Source of the DNA: Hormiphora californensis
Lineage: Eukaryota > Ctenophora > Tentaculata > Cydippida > Pleurobrachiidae
Direction of reading: 5' to 3'
Assembly (NCBI GenBank): GCA_020137815.1
Contig: CM035351.1
Location: forward strand, 3,683,409 to 3,747,408
DNA length: 64,000 nt
The notes below the pieces were generated by a model. That model made no database searches. It was not told the DNA's origin and worked only from the letters and a program-made list of their open reading frames with translations. A program made the position numbers and the translations under genes. Shown here piece after piece: positions 53,820 to 64,000 of this stretch; the stretch's first letter is position 1; each line of letters starts with the position of its first letter.

Positions 53820-55110
53820 CGGTTTCTTATGGTAAGGCAAAAGTGGGATTAGGGATAGGGCCGGGGTTCGGGTTGGTGTTAGAGCTTGAGATTTTTTGGC
53901 AGTGTGCACCTGTAAATAGGCCTTTAAACAACCAGATCGTAACGGAAGATGGAAAGCTCTGATGATGAATTAGATACACGGACCTACCTGCGGGAAACAG
54001 ATGTGGAAGAAGAACACGTCCGATACTGTCAAGAACAAACCGTGGAGTGGGTAAGCGAGGTATTAACCCTAACCGGTGGGTTCGGTGAAATAAACCCGAA
54101 CAGAGTGCAGCAGTACGGACCACAGACAGCGGAAGTTTGGAATGATCTGAAGGTTCCCTCCAGGACCAAACTCAATGCACTGACCAAGCCAGTGCTTTTA
54201 GACCTTGTGGAGGATGCATGCCGTATTCTTATGGAACAGACCTTCCCAGTTACTGAAGAGTTGTTAGCAGTGGGTTGCGAAACCTTGAGGATAAACCAGC
54301 TAGAGAAAGAGCTAAAAATCCATAGTACAGAGCTCATAAAAACCCAAAGAAATCTAGTGGCTGCACAAGAGGAGCTCCTGAAAATCCAGAGGCAATTACT
54401 TGAGAAGAGGGAGGTTGAGATAACAGCTGTGCAGTCAACAGCGCAGGAAGAAATGAAGAGCTTCGCATCCATTTTGGAGAAGGAGTGTGCTTCGGCCCTG
54501 GCTCCAAAGAAGATTCAATCGGCAATCGTGGCAGCATCGGAGGACCGTGGGTGTAACATCATCATCCATGGATTGGAAGAGTTGAAAGACAATGTAAATG
54601 GTGAGAAGCTTGAAACTCAAATTAAGTCTCTTTTTAGTGAGCTTGAAGAGGCTCCAAAAGTGCAATCTGCCGAGCGCTTGGGAAAACAGTCCTCATCTGC
54701 AAGACCTGTGAAAGTCGTGCTGAGGAGCAGAGACGCTCAAATGTCAATCCTGTCGAAGAAATCCCTGCTGAAAGGGAACGACAAGTTTGGCAAAGTCTTT
54801 ATCTCTCCTGATAGAACAGTAGAAGAACGGACAGAACGGAAGAAGCTTGTTGTTGAACTGAAGGAGAAGGTAAAGCAGTCCCCAGGAACCCACTTCATAA
54901 TCCGTGGAAAGAGGGTGTTAGAAGCACCAAGGGACATTTGAACATTTGTATAAACACTACTAGCTCATGGACACTAATTTATTGATCAAGTAGAGTAAAA
55001 CCGCTTTTGAAAGCAGGAAGGTATCCGTTAAGTTTTTTCTTTTTTAAGTGTTATCTTACCAATATGCTATAAAGCGGTATATTAAATGTTTATTTATGAT
55101 GATGATGATG
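53820..55110 (+). mobile_element. Half-LINE 2 (ORF1-only retroelement) with GAT tail
   Basis: ORF1-like frame at 53949-54941, a 3' UTR of about 150 bp, then ATGATGATGATGATGAACGG at about 55096-55115. No RT sequence in between. Same architecture as half-LINE 1 but with a different tail repeat. Confidence 0.55.
53949..54941 (+). CDS. LINE ORF1p-like protein, second paralogue
   Basis: 330 aa, single exon, intact, ATG at 53949. Acidic N-terminus (MESSDDELDTRTYLRE); the region to residue 115 has LTKPVLLDLVEDACRILM. The coiled coil lies at about residues 117-165 (QLEKELKIHSTELIKTQRNL). The RRM-like part has CNIIIHGLEELKDN...AERLGKQ...RPVKVVLRSRDAQ, and the CTD has VFISPDRTVEERTERKKLV and HFIIRGKRVLE. 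Closest relative in the window is 50705-51718. Both are complete while their neighbours are decayed, so recent mobility or selection is possible. Confidence 0.75.
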   Translation: MESSDDELDTRTYLRETDVEEEHVRYCQEQTVEWVSEVLTLTGGFGEINPNRVQQYGPQTAEVWNDLKVPSRTKLNALTKPVLLDLVEDACRILMEQTFPVTEELLAVGCETLRINQLEKELKIHSTELIKTQRNLVAAQEELLKIQRQLLEKREVEITAVQSTAQEEMKSFASILEKECASALAPKKIQSAIVAASEDRGCNIIIHGLEELKDNVNGEKLETQIKSLFSELEEAPKVQSAERLGKQSSSARPVKVVLRSRDAQMSILSKKSLLKGNDKFGKVFISPDRTVEERTERKKLVVELKEKVKQSPGTHFIIRGKRVLEAPRDI

Positions 55111-55196
55111 AACGGAGCCCCAAAATTCGGGTCGGACCGGGATTTTTTTTTCTCTTGACAAATCGCTCATTTCTTTTGTTTCTTTTGTTAATTATC

Positions 55197-55557
55197 AACC
55201 ATAATAAAGTTCAAGAGCCTCCAAGAGCGGAGAGCCTCCAAGAGCGGACCAGATCCAAGAGCGCACCAGGACCAGGAGAGCACCCCATCCAGAAGACACT
55301 GCAGGCAAGGGATACGACATGCAGAAGAGGTCAGACACGCAAATACAACGCCGTGGACATCTTCTGCGTGTGGTATCCCCTGTGCATGGTATCTTCTGGA
55401 TGGAGAGCTCTCTTGGATGTGGTGCGCTCTTGATTGTGGTCCTTTCTGGGTGTGGTTCGCTCTTGGATATGGTCTCTTCCGGGTGTGGTACGCTCTTGGA
55501 TATAGACTCTTTTGGTTAGGATCCGCTCTTGGAGGCTCTTGAACTTTATCATGGTTC
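55197..55557. mobile_element. AAGAGCGCACCAC-type fold-back element, copy C (complete)
   Basis: AACCATAATAAAGTTCAAGAG at 55197 is mirrored by CTCTTGAACTTTATCATGGTT ending 55557. Both arms are built from degenerate 17-20 bp tandem units (CCAAGAGCGGA, CCATCCAGAAGA, and the inverted TCTTCTGGATGG, GGTGCGCTCTTG). The centre is CAAATACAACGCCGTGGACAT. The tandem-repeat arms resemble Drosophila Foldback elements in design. Confidence 0.8.
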
Positions 55558-55763
55558 ACTATTAGATAGAGCACTCTCTGCTAGATTTCTTTCTGCCTAA
55601 TTTAATATGTATTTCAAGAATTTAGACTTTATACATGTTATAAGAGATTCAATATGGAAATGGTGTGGAGCAATAAAACAAAGTGTTCGATAGCACAACT
55701 TTAAATATTTCACTTTTCTTTTATAGGTAAAATACTGCATAATATCAGATATTGTTCCTCACA

Positions 55764-56837
55764 TCAAATCTGTAAAACCATAACTAGTCCCATCAGCAGA
55801 AGCACACTCTCTAACAATGGCACAGCAGCACCTGAGGTTGTACTGTCCGCTACAGAGGAGCTTGTAACACAGACTGGTAAAGTTGATGGTTTCCACCTTT
55901 GCAGTGCAGTGCAAGTTACAGTGCTTGTAGACCCAGACACCACGTAGCCGTCCCCGCATTGAATTCCAACCAAATCCCCAACATTGTACGGTGCAGCTCC
56001 CGTTACGTTTTGATACGCCACCGTGACCGCTCCATTCGCAATGCTCAACATACTGCACCCCGGTTTGCAGGTGATCAGGGTGTTTAGATTAGCAGGAGTC
56101 CACCCTCCGCCTGACCCGCATGTCACCTTGTCCACAGTGCTGCTCCCCACCACAGTGGCATAACCTGACCTACACGTTATGGTGCTGACTCGGATATCTG
56201 TATCTGTATTTGTCTTGATGGGGGCACCATTGATATCAGCATTAGGCGAGTTTCCGTTGTAGTTGACCGACCAGTAAGTTGCGTAGTCCTCTGGAATTGG
56301 CTGACAACCAACTGCACAGAATGTCTTGGAGGATGAGGCGAAGATATTGCAGTGATCGGAAACTTTGATCCCCCGAAATTGTGTTCCGTCCGTGTCTCTT
56401 GAATCTAACTTGGTCAGTTCATCGTCACTCAGAGAACCACGTACATCGTTTGTCCAGACAAAGTTGTTCTTACACCGAGCATACATCGTACCACCTGGGG
56501 GGTGGGGAAAGGGAAAAGTCTAACAAACCGAGTAGGGAAGGTAATGGCTAATTAAATGTTTTAATCATTGCCCATCTGATCAATAATACAGGTCCTAAAG
56601 CCAACTAACACACAGACACTAGTAATGTAATGGCTAACCTGGGTGTAGGGATAGTCTAACAAACTGAGTAGAGAAGATAATGGCTCGTTGCCCATCTGAT
56701 CAATAATACAGGTCCTAAAGCCAACTAACACACAGACACTCACCAGTACTAAAACACTCTGCATAATTGTTGAAGTTGCTGGAAAATGTGCACCCAGTAC
56801 AGGCTGTGACATCATAAGAGGAACAAACTCCCCAAAA
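55764..56837 (-). CDS. Sushi (CCP)-domain membrane-anchored protein, 5' end missing
   Basis: Two exons found on the minus strand: 56837-56744 and 56494-55764, phase 1 join. The first encodes FWGVCSSYDVTACTGCTF...CFST. The second gives a Cys-rich ectodomain with a likely diverged CCP (CQPIPEDY...ITCRSGY...WTPANLNTLITC) and a clear CCP (CSMLSIANG...VGDLVGIQCGDGYVV...CTALQRWKPSTLPVC). It ends with a Ser/Thr linker and a hydrophobic tail LLESVLLLMGLVMVLQI at the stop, fitting a GPI-anchor signal or a C-terminal membrane helix. The signal peptide and first exon(s) were not found; only about 280 bp separate it from the divergent cyclophilin gene. Sushi modules mediate protein binding at cell surfaces; the specific role is unknown. 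Confidence 0.75.
56568..56740. repeat. Duplicated 54-bp block in Sushi-gene intron
   Basis: TTGCCCATCTGATCAATAAT...CACACAGACACT occurs at about 56568-56621 and about 56689-56740 (offset about 121 bp). AACCGAGTAGGGAAGGTAATGG / AACTGAGTAGAGAAGATAATGG also repeat. Confidence 0.85.
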
Positions 56838-57120
56838 CTGAACCAAGAGAAACAACATACTAAACAATGGGGACAGGATGTGCACAACACAGTGAGGACC
56901 GTGTAATTGTTGTCCCTCACAGTGGGGGCCGGTCGTGAATCTTGCTGTTTACCATTAAACCAGAGGAAATATACTGTGAATATTAACAATCATTCTCCAT
57001 CCCCTCTGTACTGAAGGGCAGGAAAGTTAATATTAGAAAATCTTACTGCTTTTTTTTACTAATCGGAATCTTATCTCTCTAAACCCCAATAACACTCCTG
57101 TAGCAAAGTAAAGTGTTCAA
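56838..57120. promoter_or_regulatory. Candidate bidirectional promoter between Sushi and cyclophilin genes
   Basis: The two genes diverge from this short region of about 280 bp (to the first Sushi exon found). An acceptor-like CTCCTGTAG ends 17 nt before the cyclophilin ATG. Missing 5' exons of the Sushi gene may overlap it. Confidence 0.35.
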
Positions 57121-60100
57121 ATGAAACTGCCTCGATGTTTCTTCACCATGTCGGTGGACGGTGTACGGGTTGGAACGGTGGTATTTGAACTTTGTGTTGA
57201 CATTTGCCCCCGCACCTGTGAGAACTTCATCTCTCTATGCACGGGTAAGTGATGGAGAGAGATGGAAAGAGTAGCTAGAAATTAGAGAAATAAACTTCTT
57301 CGCCCCAAGAACTAAAAATCATAAACATTTCTAACCCACTGTTTCTCAAAGGAGAGAAAGGTATTGGCTCGATGGGCAAGCCTCTCACCTACAAGGACTC
57401 AATTTGCCACCGTATTGTCAAGAACTTCATGATTCAAGGCGGTGATTTCACGCATGGTACCGGTATTGGTGGGGAGTCAATCTACGGGGGCACCTTTCCA
57501 GGTATGTGTGTTGAATTTATATATCCTTCAATCCTCATTATGATCCTTATTTAGCAGGCTCTTAATTGGCAATTCTCTTTAAATGAGTCTCATGTTCTCG
57601 GCAGTACTGTTTCCTAGAGATGGTCTGACTGTTTCTCTCTTTGTTCGATTTACACAACTGCAATTCCCGTCAGATGAGAATTTTGTCCTGAAACACGATC
57701 AGAGGTATTTGCTGTCGATGGCAAACAGAGGTCCCAACACCAACGGATCTCAGTTCTTCATGTAAGTGTACAAATTACACATTGCTCTACAAATTATACA
57801 GTGATATTATTAGTCGGTCCATTATGACACAGTTTATTAACAACAAATCTCCCCGATACATTTTAGAACGACTGCTCTGTGCCCCCATCTCGACAAGTAA
57901 GTTCATTGAAAATAGTCAGTTGTCTTAAATGAACATATCACTGGTTTTGTCTGGCCAGACTCTGACGTGTCTGAACAAATTAACTAGGCATTTTACAACA
58001 TCGATCAGCAACATAGTTAGTAGGGGGGGTCTCAGTAATTTGGATTTGTACCATTTCATGTTTTGTTCCATGTATCATTTGGTGTTCAGCTCATACTGTT
58101 GAATTTGGAATCTCAGGCAGTATAAATAAACAAAGTTGTATTTTCATACTGTAGCTACGTACATATAATATTAGAGAGGAAAGTGACTTTTTTTCATAAA
58201 AGACTGTCCGACAGGTCCCACAGTCTTTTGTGAAAAAGTTGGACTGCTTTTTATTATAACAGCTCCCGATTGGACTGAGTTTTGTTAAAGATCTCGTCGC
58301 GCGCGCGGTAAAGAAAGAGTGAAAAGTTGGGGGTTTCAGCACTAGCTGCACGACAGTTACTTGGTTGGATTGACAAAGAGACAAAGTTGGAGATCGGAAG
58401 TTGTAGAATCGACAACTTCCGGACCCCGGTTCTAATCCATCGACAACTAAATGAAATTAATAGAACTTAAAAATACAATCCCATTTATATTCTGTTTATC
58501 TTTCTTTCTGTACACTTACAATTTAAATTCTACCCCAATGATATTATCCCATTGACAACCCCCCTCCTCCTTCCCCCATCCCCTTAACTTCCTAATAGTT
58601 CTCACGTGGTGTTTGGTCATGTTGTCGAGGGAGAGAGGATAATTGACCAGATAGAAGTGACCAAGGTGGATGCGGATCACAAACCATTCGCGGATATCCG
58701 TATTGCGGAGTGTGGAGTTCTCCCTGGGTATGAGCGGATAAGCGATAGTGCTCCGCTTAGTGTTCCTATAGCTGCAGGTATGGGTGTATGCAACTAATTG
58801 AGTAGCTGATTGTAGTGTACAGCTCTGCTTTCAGTTTTGTCCCGGCAAATAGACCGTTGATGGCGGTTTCTATTCACTCACTCACTTTAAGCAATGAGCG
58901 ATAATACCGGATAAAAGTGAATGAAAGAGACGAGACTGAATAGAGAACTGACTACACATTGATTAGTTTATGTAGCACTTACTGTTGTTAAAAAGATTCC
59001 CAGTTCCTTGATTCAATAATGTAATAGTTCAATCTTTCTGAGTGAGTGCAATCTTCCGGCGAATTTTCATTTTACCTTTTGGAACTAGGCATTGCTTCAT
59101 TCGTCAACTAGGATCGTAATTATGAACAACTAGAAGTCACATGACACCCCAAAAATAGCATAAACACTCCTCAAAGCTTAACCACTCGGAAACAGACATG
59201 AAAATTGACATTGTCTCGCTCTATTTACCAGGGTACTACTTGGAAGTTCTATAATGAACAGTGTTCATTATAGAACTTCCAAGTAGTTTGAAGACTGCAC
59301 TTCTTTAATGGTATAACTACGAAGAACACACCCGTTCTTGAATCCTTCCAGTATATATTTAGTGACGTTATCCTTTGTTTCAGTGGCCCCCACAATGCCT
59401 GCAGTGGAGGAGGAGGAAGCACAGACACCTGAGAAGCCTGCCAAGAAGAAGAAGAAGAAGAAAAAGAAAGAAGATAGTGATGATAGTGATAGTTCTAGTA
59501 GCTCTGAAAGCGAAGAGGAAGACAGCGAGGCTGACAGGTATTGGCTTTTCTACTCGCGCTATTTCTATTATCCCTATCCACAGTGTGGACACACCCTGCA
59601 CTAAATATATATCCAAGTTTATTGACAAACTGACTGTCCACTGTTCCCCCTATTTACGGGAAAGGGAGGGGTAGCTACCAATATTGATCAGTAGTATCTC
59701 TATTTTAATTCCCGAGTTAATTTTGTGTTTTAGTGATGAAGATGATGCGTCGAAGAAGTTAAAGAAAAAGAAGGCAAAGTTGACCAAGATCAAGAAGAAG
59801 ATTGAGAAGATTGGGACTAAAAAGAAGCTGAAAAGTTCCCGTGTTAAGAAGTTGAAGAGGATCAATGAGAAACTGGTGAAGATTGAGAAGATTCTTAATG
59901 GTGAAAGGTACGTCGTAGCCTGTTTTAATTTTGACGGGATCACGTAGCTAAATTTTAGTTCTACGACTAGTAGGGGCGCTTAGATCATGCACGTGCAAAA
60001 GTCGCGCGCCACCTGAAGTGTGAAATGACCCTTAAGTTTTCAAAAAACTTGAGGGTCATTTTTTGATTTGATGCAAAGCAAAGGAGTGACAGTAACCTAA

Positions 60101-62584
60101 ACTTCGGGTGGCACGCGACTTTTGCACGTGCATGATCTAAGCGCTCCTACTAGACTAGCGTGCTAAGCTCATCAATGCTTCCCTGTTCCCATAATACGTA
60201 ATAGTACTGCTTGGCGGCGCCGACCCGATCTAAGTGATCAAAACGGGGTCTGGCGGCGCGAGACAGTGATATTATAGAGTGACTCATTTCCCTATCTCCG
60301 TTACCATGGTTACTAATTATCCCCTTATCTTCGTTACCAGGGTTACCGATGACGAGGAGAAGGAAGAGAAGCAGGAGCTCAAGAAATCCTATCTCTACAG
60401 AAACAGTCTCTCTCCTCCCAAGAACAGAAAGCCAAAGAAAGCCAAGTAATCTCACGTCATTATTTAATTATAACTCCAGTCCCCAAAATTTAATATTTGT
60501 TTGCTAACTTGTTATTTCAGGGTTCTTGACGAGTCTTTCTTTGCAACCCGTGGCAGAGTCCCTGGTATGGGGGCCCTTGTTGCCCCTGTTAGCATTGTTC
60601 ATGGGGCGAGTGTTCAGGAGTATAGCCAGACTGGACCAGTTGATAAAATCACCGCCATCGTTAACCGAACCAAGATGGATGTGGTATGTGCTACACACAG
60701 ACAGACACACAAACAGATATAACTACAGGGCACATGGACAATAGTAATATTGGTATACACTGACACAACGGACACACTGACACAAAACAGTGATTCTGGT
60801 GGGTAATCATCAATTTATCTACAGGGAGCACCTGCAGGAGGCCTTGAGAAGGCAATGAAGTTGGGTGTACAGAAGCCAGTAGTCCCGTTACCGACCAGCA
60901 ACAGAGTCCCACCGGTTCTACCCTCTCCAACTACTGAGAAACCTACCAATAAAGTACTTGCTTTCGTGTACTGCATCTGCTGTTAACGCTAACTTTATCT
61001 TAATGATCAATCAAATCTAAATCAGAAAATTAATCATACCTATAATAAATGTGTTTTATCCTTTAGCATTTTATAACTCCGCCCAATTTTAGGATGTATC
61101 CACCAAGAAAAAAGAGAAAACTACCTTGGTGAGCACGAGACGATCCCGGTCTAAGAGTGAGCGCCGGGGTGGAGACAAAAATAAGACCAGCTCGAGTAGG
61201 AGACGGAGACGGTCCTCCAGTTCATCCTCCTCCTCTTCATCCTCTAGTTCTAGTTCTTCCAGCTCTAGTTCTGGTGATGACAGGAGGAGAGGGCGTAAGA
61301 AGGGTAGCACCAGGTAAGGAGAGGGCGTAAGAAGGGCAGTACCAGGTGAGTGAGCTGGGTGAGTAGTTGACAGGTGCTTCGTTCTAAGCATTCTAGCGAG
61401 TCTTTATAAAGTGGTTCTCTAGAAGGAATACTAATTTTCTAAGCTCGCTCCACCTTGTCCAATGGTTTAAGAATGGTTTAAGAATCTTGTGGCGGAAAGT
61501 TAACCAGTCGTGTAATTCTAGAATCTGTCAAAATGAAACATCTTGAACTTATTAGACCTTTTCGGCAGAGAGAGAGAGAGAGAGAGAGCTCCAAGATACC
61601 CCTTTATTAAATTTCTTATAAAGCGTTTTGATAATTGATCTCTTCCTTCAGAACAAAGTCAGCACCTCAGAAACGAGATACACGAAAAGGAAGAAGCTCC
61701 AGCCGAACGAAGAAGCGATCTGACCGATCACGACGAAGATCCTCAAGTGGATCCGCAGAGCGGTAACACACAAAATATTTTATATTGGACAGGGAGATGA
61801 CTTCTGTAATTTAGCTTAAATGAATATCATCCTTAGAGTTTAATAAGTTTAATAACTATCTGTTCCTTTGTTAGGAAACGGGCGACTACACGACGAAGGA
61901 TAACTGCAGGACGAGATAAGGCACGAGAGAGAAGCAAAGATAGAAGGAGCCGGAGCCGTGGTAGACGAAGTAGAAGCAGGGATCGGAAAAGTCCGGAAAA
62001 CCGTCGTAACAACAACAATAGGTATAGATTATTGGGGGGGGGGGGGACGGCGGGGGGGGGGGGGTGCCACATTGTAGAATTATTCCCACAGTTGTTATCA
62101 TGGTTTTGAAGGCAATCCATTCTCTTATTATAATAGTACGATTTCCCCTATTTCACTCTTAATCCATTTCCCCACCCACAAGAAGTGGTTTTCTTTATGA
62201 CTTGCTAACATTTCCTCCCCTAGGTCTGAGAAAACGAAGAGGCCAATCAACAGAACCGACCTCAGAGATTCTACGAGGAGGCCCGTAGAACCAAAAGCAG
62301 GTATGGATCGTTATGATTATGTGATTTCTTACTCGGTAGATGACTTTAATCGAAAGTTATGATCTCTCTAGGAATGCGAAGTAAGTGGTCTGATGAAGAT
62401 TCTTATGAAAAGAAACCGAAACCCAAAAAGAAGAATGCAGATGATGCCGTGACTATTACTGATGGTAAGTTGAACTTACTAATCAAATGAATAATTAGTT
62501 AATTGTTTCTTAACTCTCATCTTCGTTGCAGAAAAGAATGACGCCTTGTCTAGATACGAGAGCCCAAAGATTTCCTTCGCCTGA
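57121..62584 (+). CDS. PPIG: Nuclear SR-type cyclophilin (PPIG/NKTR-like)
   Basis: Sixteen exons: 57121-57244, 57352-57501, 57674-57761, 57867-57896, 58599-58777, 59384-59537, 59734-59907, 60341-60445, 60521-60683, 60825-60953, 61093-61313, 61652-61762, 61875-62021, 62224-62300, 62372-62464, 62532-62584; 665 aa. Residues 1-180 form a cyclophilin domain of the PPIG/NKTR subtype: [38 protein letters not shown] (catalytic Arg, Phe, Met, Gln), [27 protein letters not shown] and the late His in SHVVFG. The Trp of CypA is His (PHLD), as in PPIG. The rest is low complexity: KKKKKKK plus acidic Ser ([13 protein letters not shown]), a Lys-rich helix, RS repeats with a poly-Ser run (about residue 460), and [13 protein letters not shown]. 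Known role: peptidyl-prolyl isomerase of nuclear speckles that associates with RNA polymerase II CTD and SR proteins. Confidence 0.93.
59236..59286. repeat. 51-bp perfect palindrome in cyclophilin intron 5
   Basis: CTACTTGGAAGTTCTATAAT plus GAAC, a 3-nt AGT loop, then the exact inverted copy ending CTTCCAAGTAG. Confidence 0.9.
59967..60153. mobile_element. 187-bp MITE in cyclophilin intron 7
   Basis: About 40-bp TIRs: CTAGTAGGGGCGCTTAGATC at the left and GATCTAAGCGCTCCTACTAG at the right, continuing through CATGCACGTGCAAAAGTCGCG. An inner palindrome AATGACCCTTAAGTTTT/AAAACTTGAGGGTCATT lies at its centre. No ORF. Confidence 0.85.
62030..62065. repeat. G-tract microsatellite
   Basis: Two long G runs (GGGGGGGGGGGGG...CGGCGGGGGGGGGGGG) at the start of cyclophilin intron 13. 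The run lengths may be assembly-uncertain. Confidence 0.8.
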
Positions 62585-62916
62585 GGGGATCAGATAAGCA
62601 ATATATCTGATCTGCAGATGACAGAGACACTTGTGTTGTTTAACCCCCCCCCCACCCCAAAAGAGAGCTATAAAATATATCCCAAAGACACTCCAAGTTT
62701 TAAACTTGTTTTAATTTAACTTCATTTCTTTCTACACAAAAGCCGTTGACATTTTAAATTGTCCATTATGCACCGGGCGCCCCCGAAACACATTCAATTT
62801 TGGCAATTTTGGATAGTTCCACTTTTTACGTCATTTATCATTCACATATAGTACATCGCGATCAAGTATAAAAACCAAGTATTTAACAGCTTAGCTGATC
62901 TCTGTTCCTCAATTGT

Positions 62917-63869
62917 TCAAGTTTTGTTGGAACTTTTCTCGAGTGCTGCAATAATGCTGCCGGTTTCCAGGAGCGCTGGCAATCCACTGGCCGGTGGCTC
63001 TGTCTTGTTCTTTAGCTCTTCAACCCTCATAAACAACTTAACCACCCTCTGTTCCGTAATTAGGTCTTGTGTAGTCTGGCGGAGACTGGCTGACTGGTTA
63101 GTCTCCGTCGCCATGGGGATATCTACGATGCTCTCTCGGTTCTTCCTTAGCATGGACCAGAAATCAGTCTTTGCGGAGGTATTCATCCTGTGTAGAGGTC
63201 GCGTTGGATGAGTCCCTGGTGGCCTCTTTTGCTCTCCCGTCGTAGATGAGCTGGAACTACTTGAAGAGTGGTCCGCTCTGGTACCAGCTGTGAAGGGTCT
63301 AAACACATCACCCTCTGATTCAGACTCAGATGAATCGGTATCCAGGGAAAGTTTGCTAAACTGATTGCTTATTCCTCGTGATTGGGTTGTTCCAGGTCGG
63401 TGAAATCCCCTCGTTAGGATTCCAGCTGGTGCTGATTTTATCCTGAAATTACACGGGTTTAGTCTGGTCTGGTTGTATTGTTCATACTATTATTTTTTAT
63501 ATGGTCTGGTTATATGGTCTGGTTGTAATCTGGAAACCCCTGTGAGAACGGAGTACATACAAATCTAAACCCTGTTTGGATACGATTTGTATGTACTTGA
63601 ACGGACCGGTATGAACTACAGACCAACTAACAAATATTTCCCGCACATAAATAGTGTTGTGCATGGCATTTTGTCCATTTGAAAACACGGAACATCAATG
63701 CGTATATAAGCAAAATCCCAGGCAAAACAAAAGTTACCTCTGTACGGCCTTGAGCTTGTTGAAAACTTTTCTCCGATGGTCACTATCAGAAGAGTTGTGG
63801 CGTTCTGCTCTTTTCTGGAGGACGTTCGCTGTTTTGTAGTCCATTATGAATCCCATGGCCTCCTTGTAC
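62917..63869 (-). CDS. Unrecognised gene, 3' part (two exons seen)
   Basis: Minus-strand exons 63869-63738 and 63442-62917 join in phase (AG|G). The upstream exons lie beyond the window or were not recognised. The first encodes YKEAMGFIMDYKTANVLQKR...SSDSDHRRKVFNKLKAVQ. The second has KSAPAGILTRGFHRPGTT, an acidic Ser stretch (DTDSSESESEGD), a poly-Ser run, then LITEQRVVKLFMRVEELKNK and a stop at 62917. Basic and low-complexity; no membrane segment or known domain recognised. It converges tail-to-tail with the cyclophilin gene, 332 bp apart. Confidence 0.65.
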
Positions 63870-64000
63870 CTGTGGTATGAGGCAATGGTAAGGGTTACTG
63901 TCAGGCTGAAAGAAATAAGAATATGGTCATTGGTCAGCCAATGCTCTGACATTAGGATCATTAATAAACATGTCATGTAGTTTTGACTCAACAGATACTA

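Noticed and set aside
50705-54941. ORF1p-like genes read as ordinary host coiled-coil genes
   Set aside because: Single-exon, paralogous to a third broken copy inside a LINE relic, L1-type RRM/CTD motifs and LINE-type tails; a retroelement origin is the better explanation, though domestication is not excluded.

Overview
The window is nuclear DNA of an intron-rich, fairly compact animal genome. Orthologues of animal genes are split by many short GT-AG introns, and the rest is packed with microsatellites, minisatellites, fold-back (inverted-repeat) transposons and LINEs. The mix of LINE families and the short introns suggest a non-vertebrate and perhaps early-branching animal (sponge or cnidarian-like). 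That placement is inference, because no species-specific marker was recognised.

Layout. 0-14 kb (+ strand): DCAF12-like WD-repeat receptor (341-7070), Bre1/RNF20-40 histone H2B ubiquitin ligase (8261-12348) and proteasome subunit alpha-2 (12596-13923). 14-20 kb: a minus-strand tandem array of three secreted cysteine-rich paralogues of unknown family (14802-18500), bordered by two copies each of two short transposon families. 20.8-23.3 kb (+): TspO/TSPO translocator protein. 23.7-26.1 kb (-): Rab8/10/13-type GTPase. 26-30.8 kb: simple repeats and a 1.66-kb near-perfect palindrome sitting in a minisatellite. 30.8-35.3 kb (-): an apparently full-length CR1/L2-like LINE with two open ORFs. 36-39 kb: a 1-kb-offset segmental duplication. 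39.6-40.7 kb (-): intronless SPO11. 42-45 kb (-): an unrecognised 435-aa, six-exon coiled-coil protein. 45-50.6 kb: fold-back elements, then about 3.3 kb of decamer/hexamer satellite DNA. 50.6-55.6 kb: ORF1-only LINE derivatives (half-LINEs), a broken LINE reverse-transcriptase tail and fold-back repeats. 55.8-57 kb (-): a Sushi-domain membrane-anchored protein, 5' end not found. 57.1-62.6 kb (+): nuclear SR-type cyclophilin (PPIG/NKTR-like), 16 exons. 62.9-64 kb (-): 3' part of an unrecognised gene running off the window.

The conserved genes are ordinary cell-biology genes (ubiquitin ligation, proteasome, vesicle traffic, splicing-associated cyclophilin, meiosis) with no shared pathway evident. 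I joined exons by eye from GT-AG sites, reading-frame phase and family similarity. Phases close exactly for DCAF12 (400 aa), RNF20 (883 aa), PSMA2 (233 aa), TSPO (173 aa), Rab (206 aa), the coiled-coil gene (435 aa) and the cyclophilin (665 aa).

Most notable: (1) the LINE joins ORF1 to ORF2 through a textbook A AAA AAC slippery heptamer directly followed by the ORF1 stop, with ORF2 in the -1 frame and no usable ATG; (2) three ORF1-only half-LINEs with different short-repeat tails, two with intact ORFs and one inserted in a LINE RT tail; (3) a mosaic tandem family of secreted proteins with 18 cysteines in the copy counted; (4) an unusual density of fold-back DNA, about a dozen elements in 64 kb, several inside introns.
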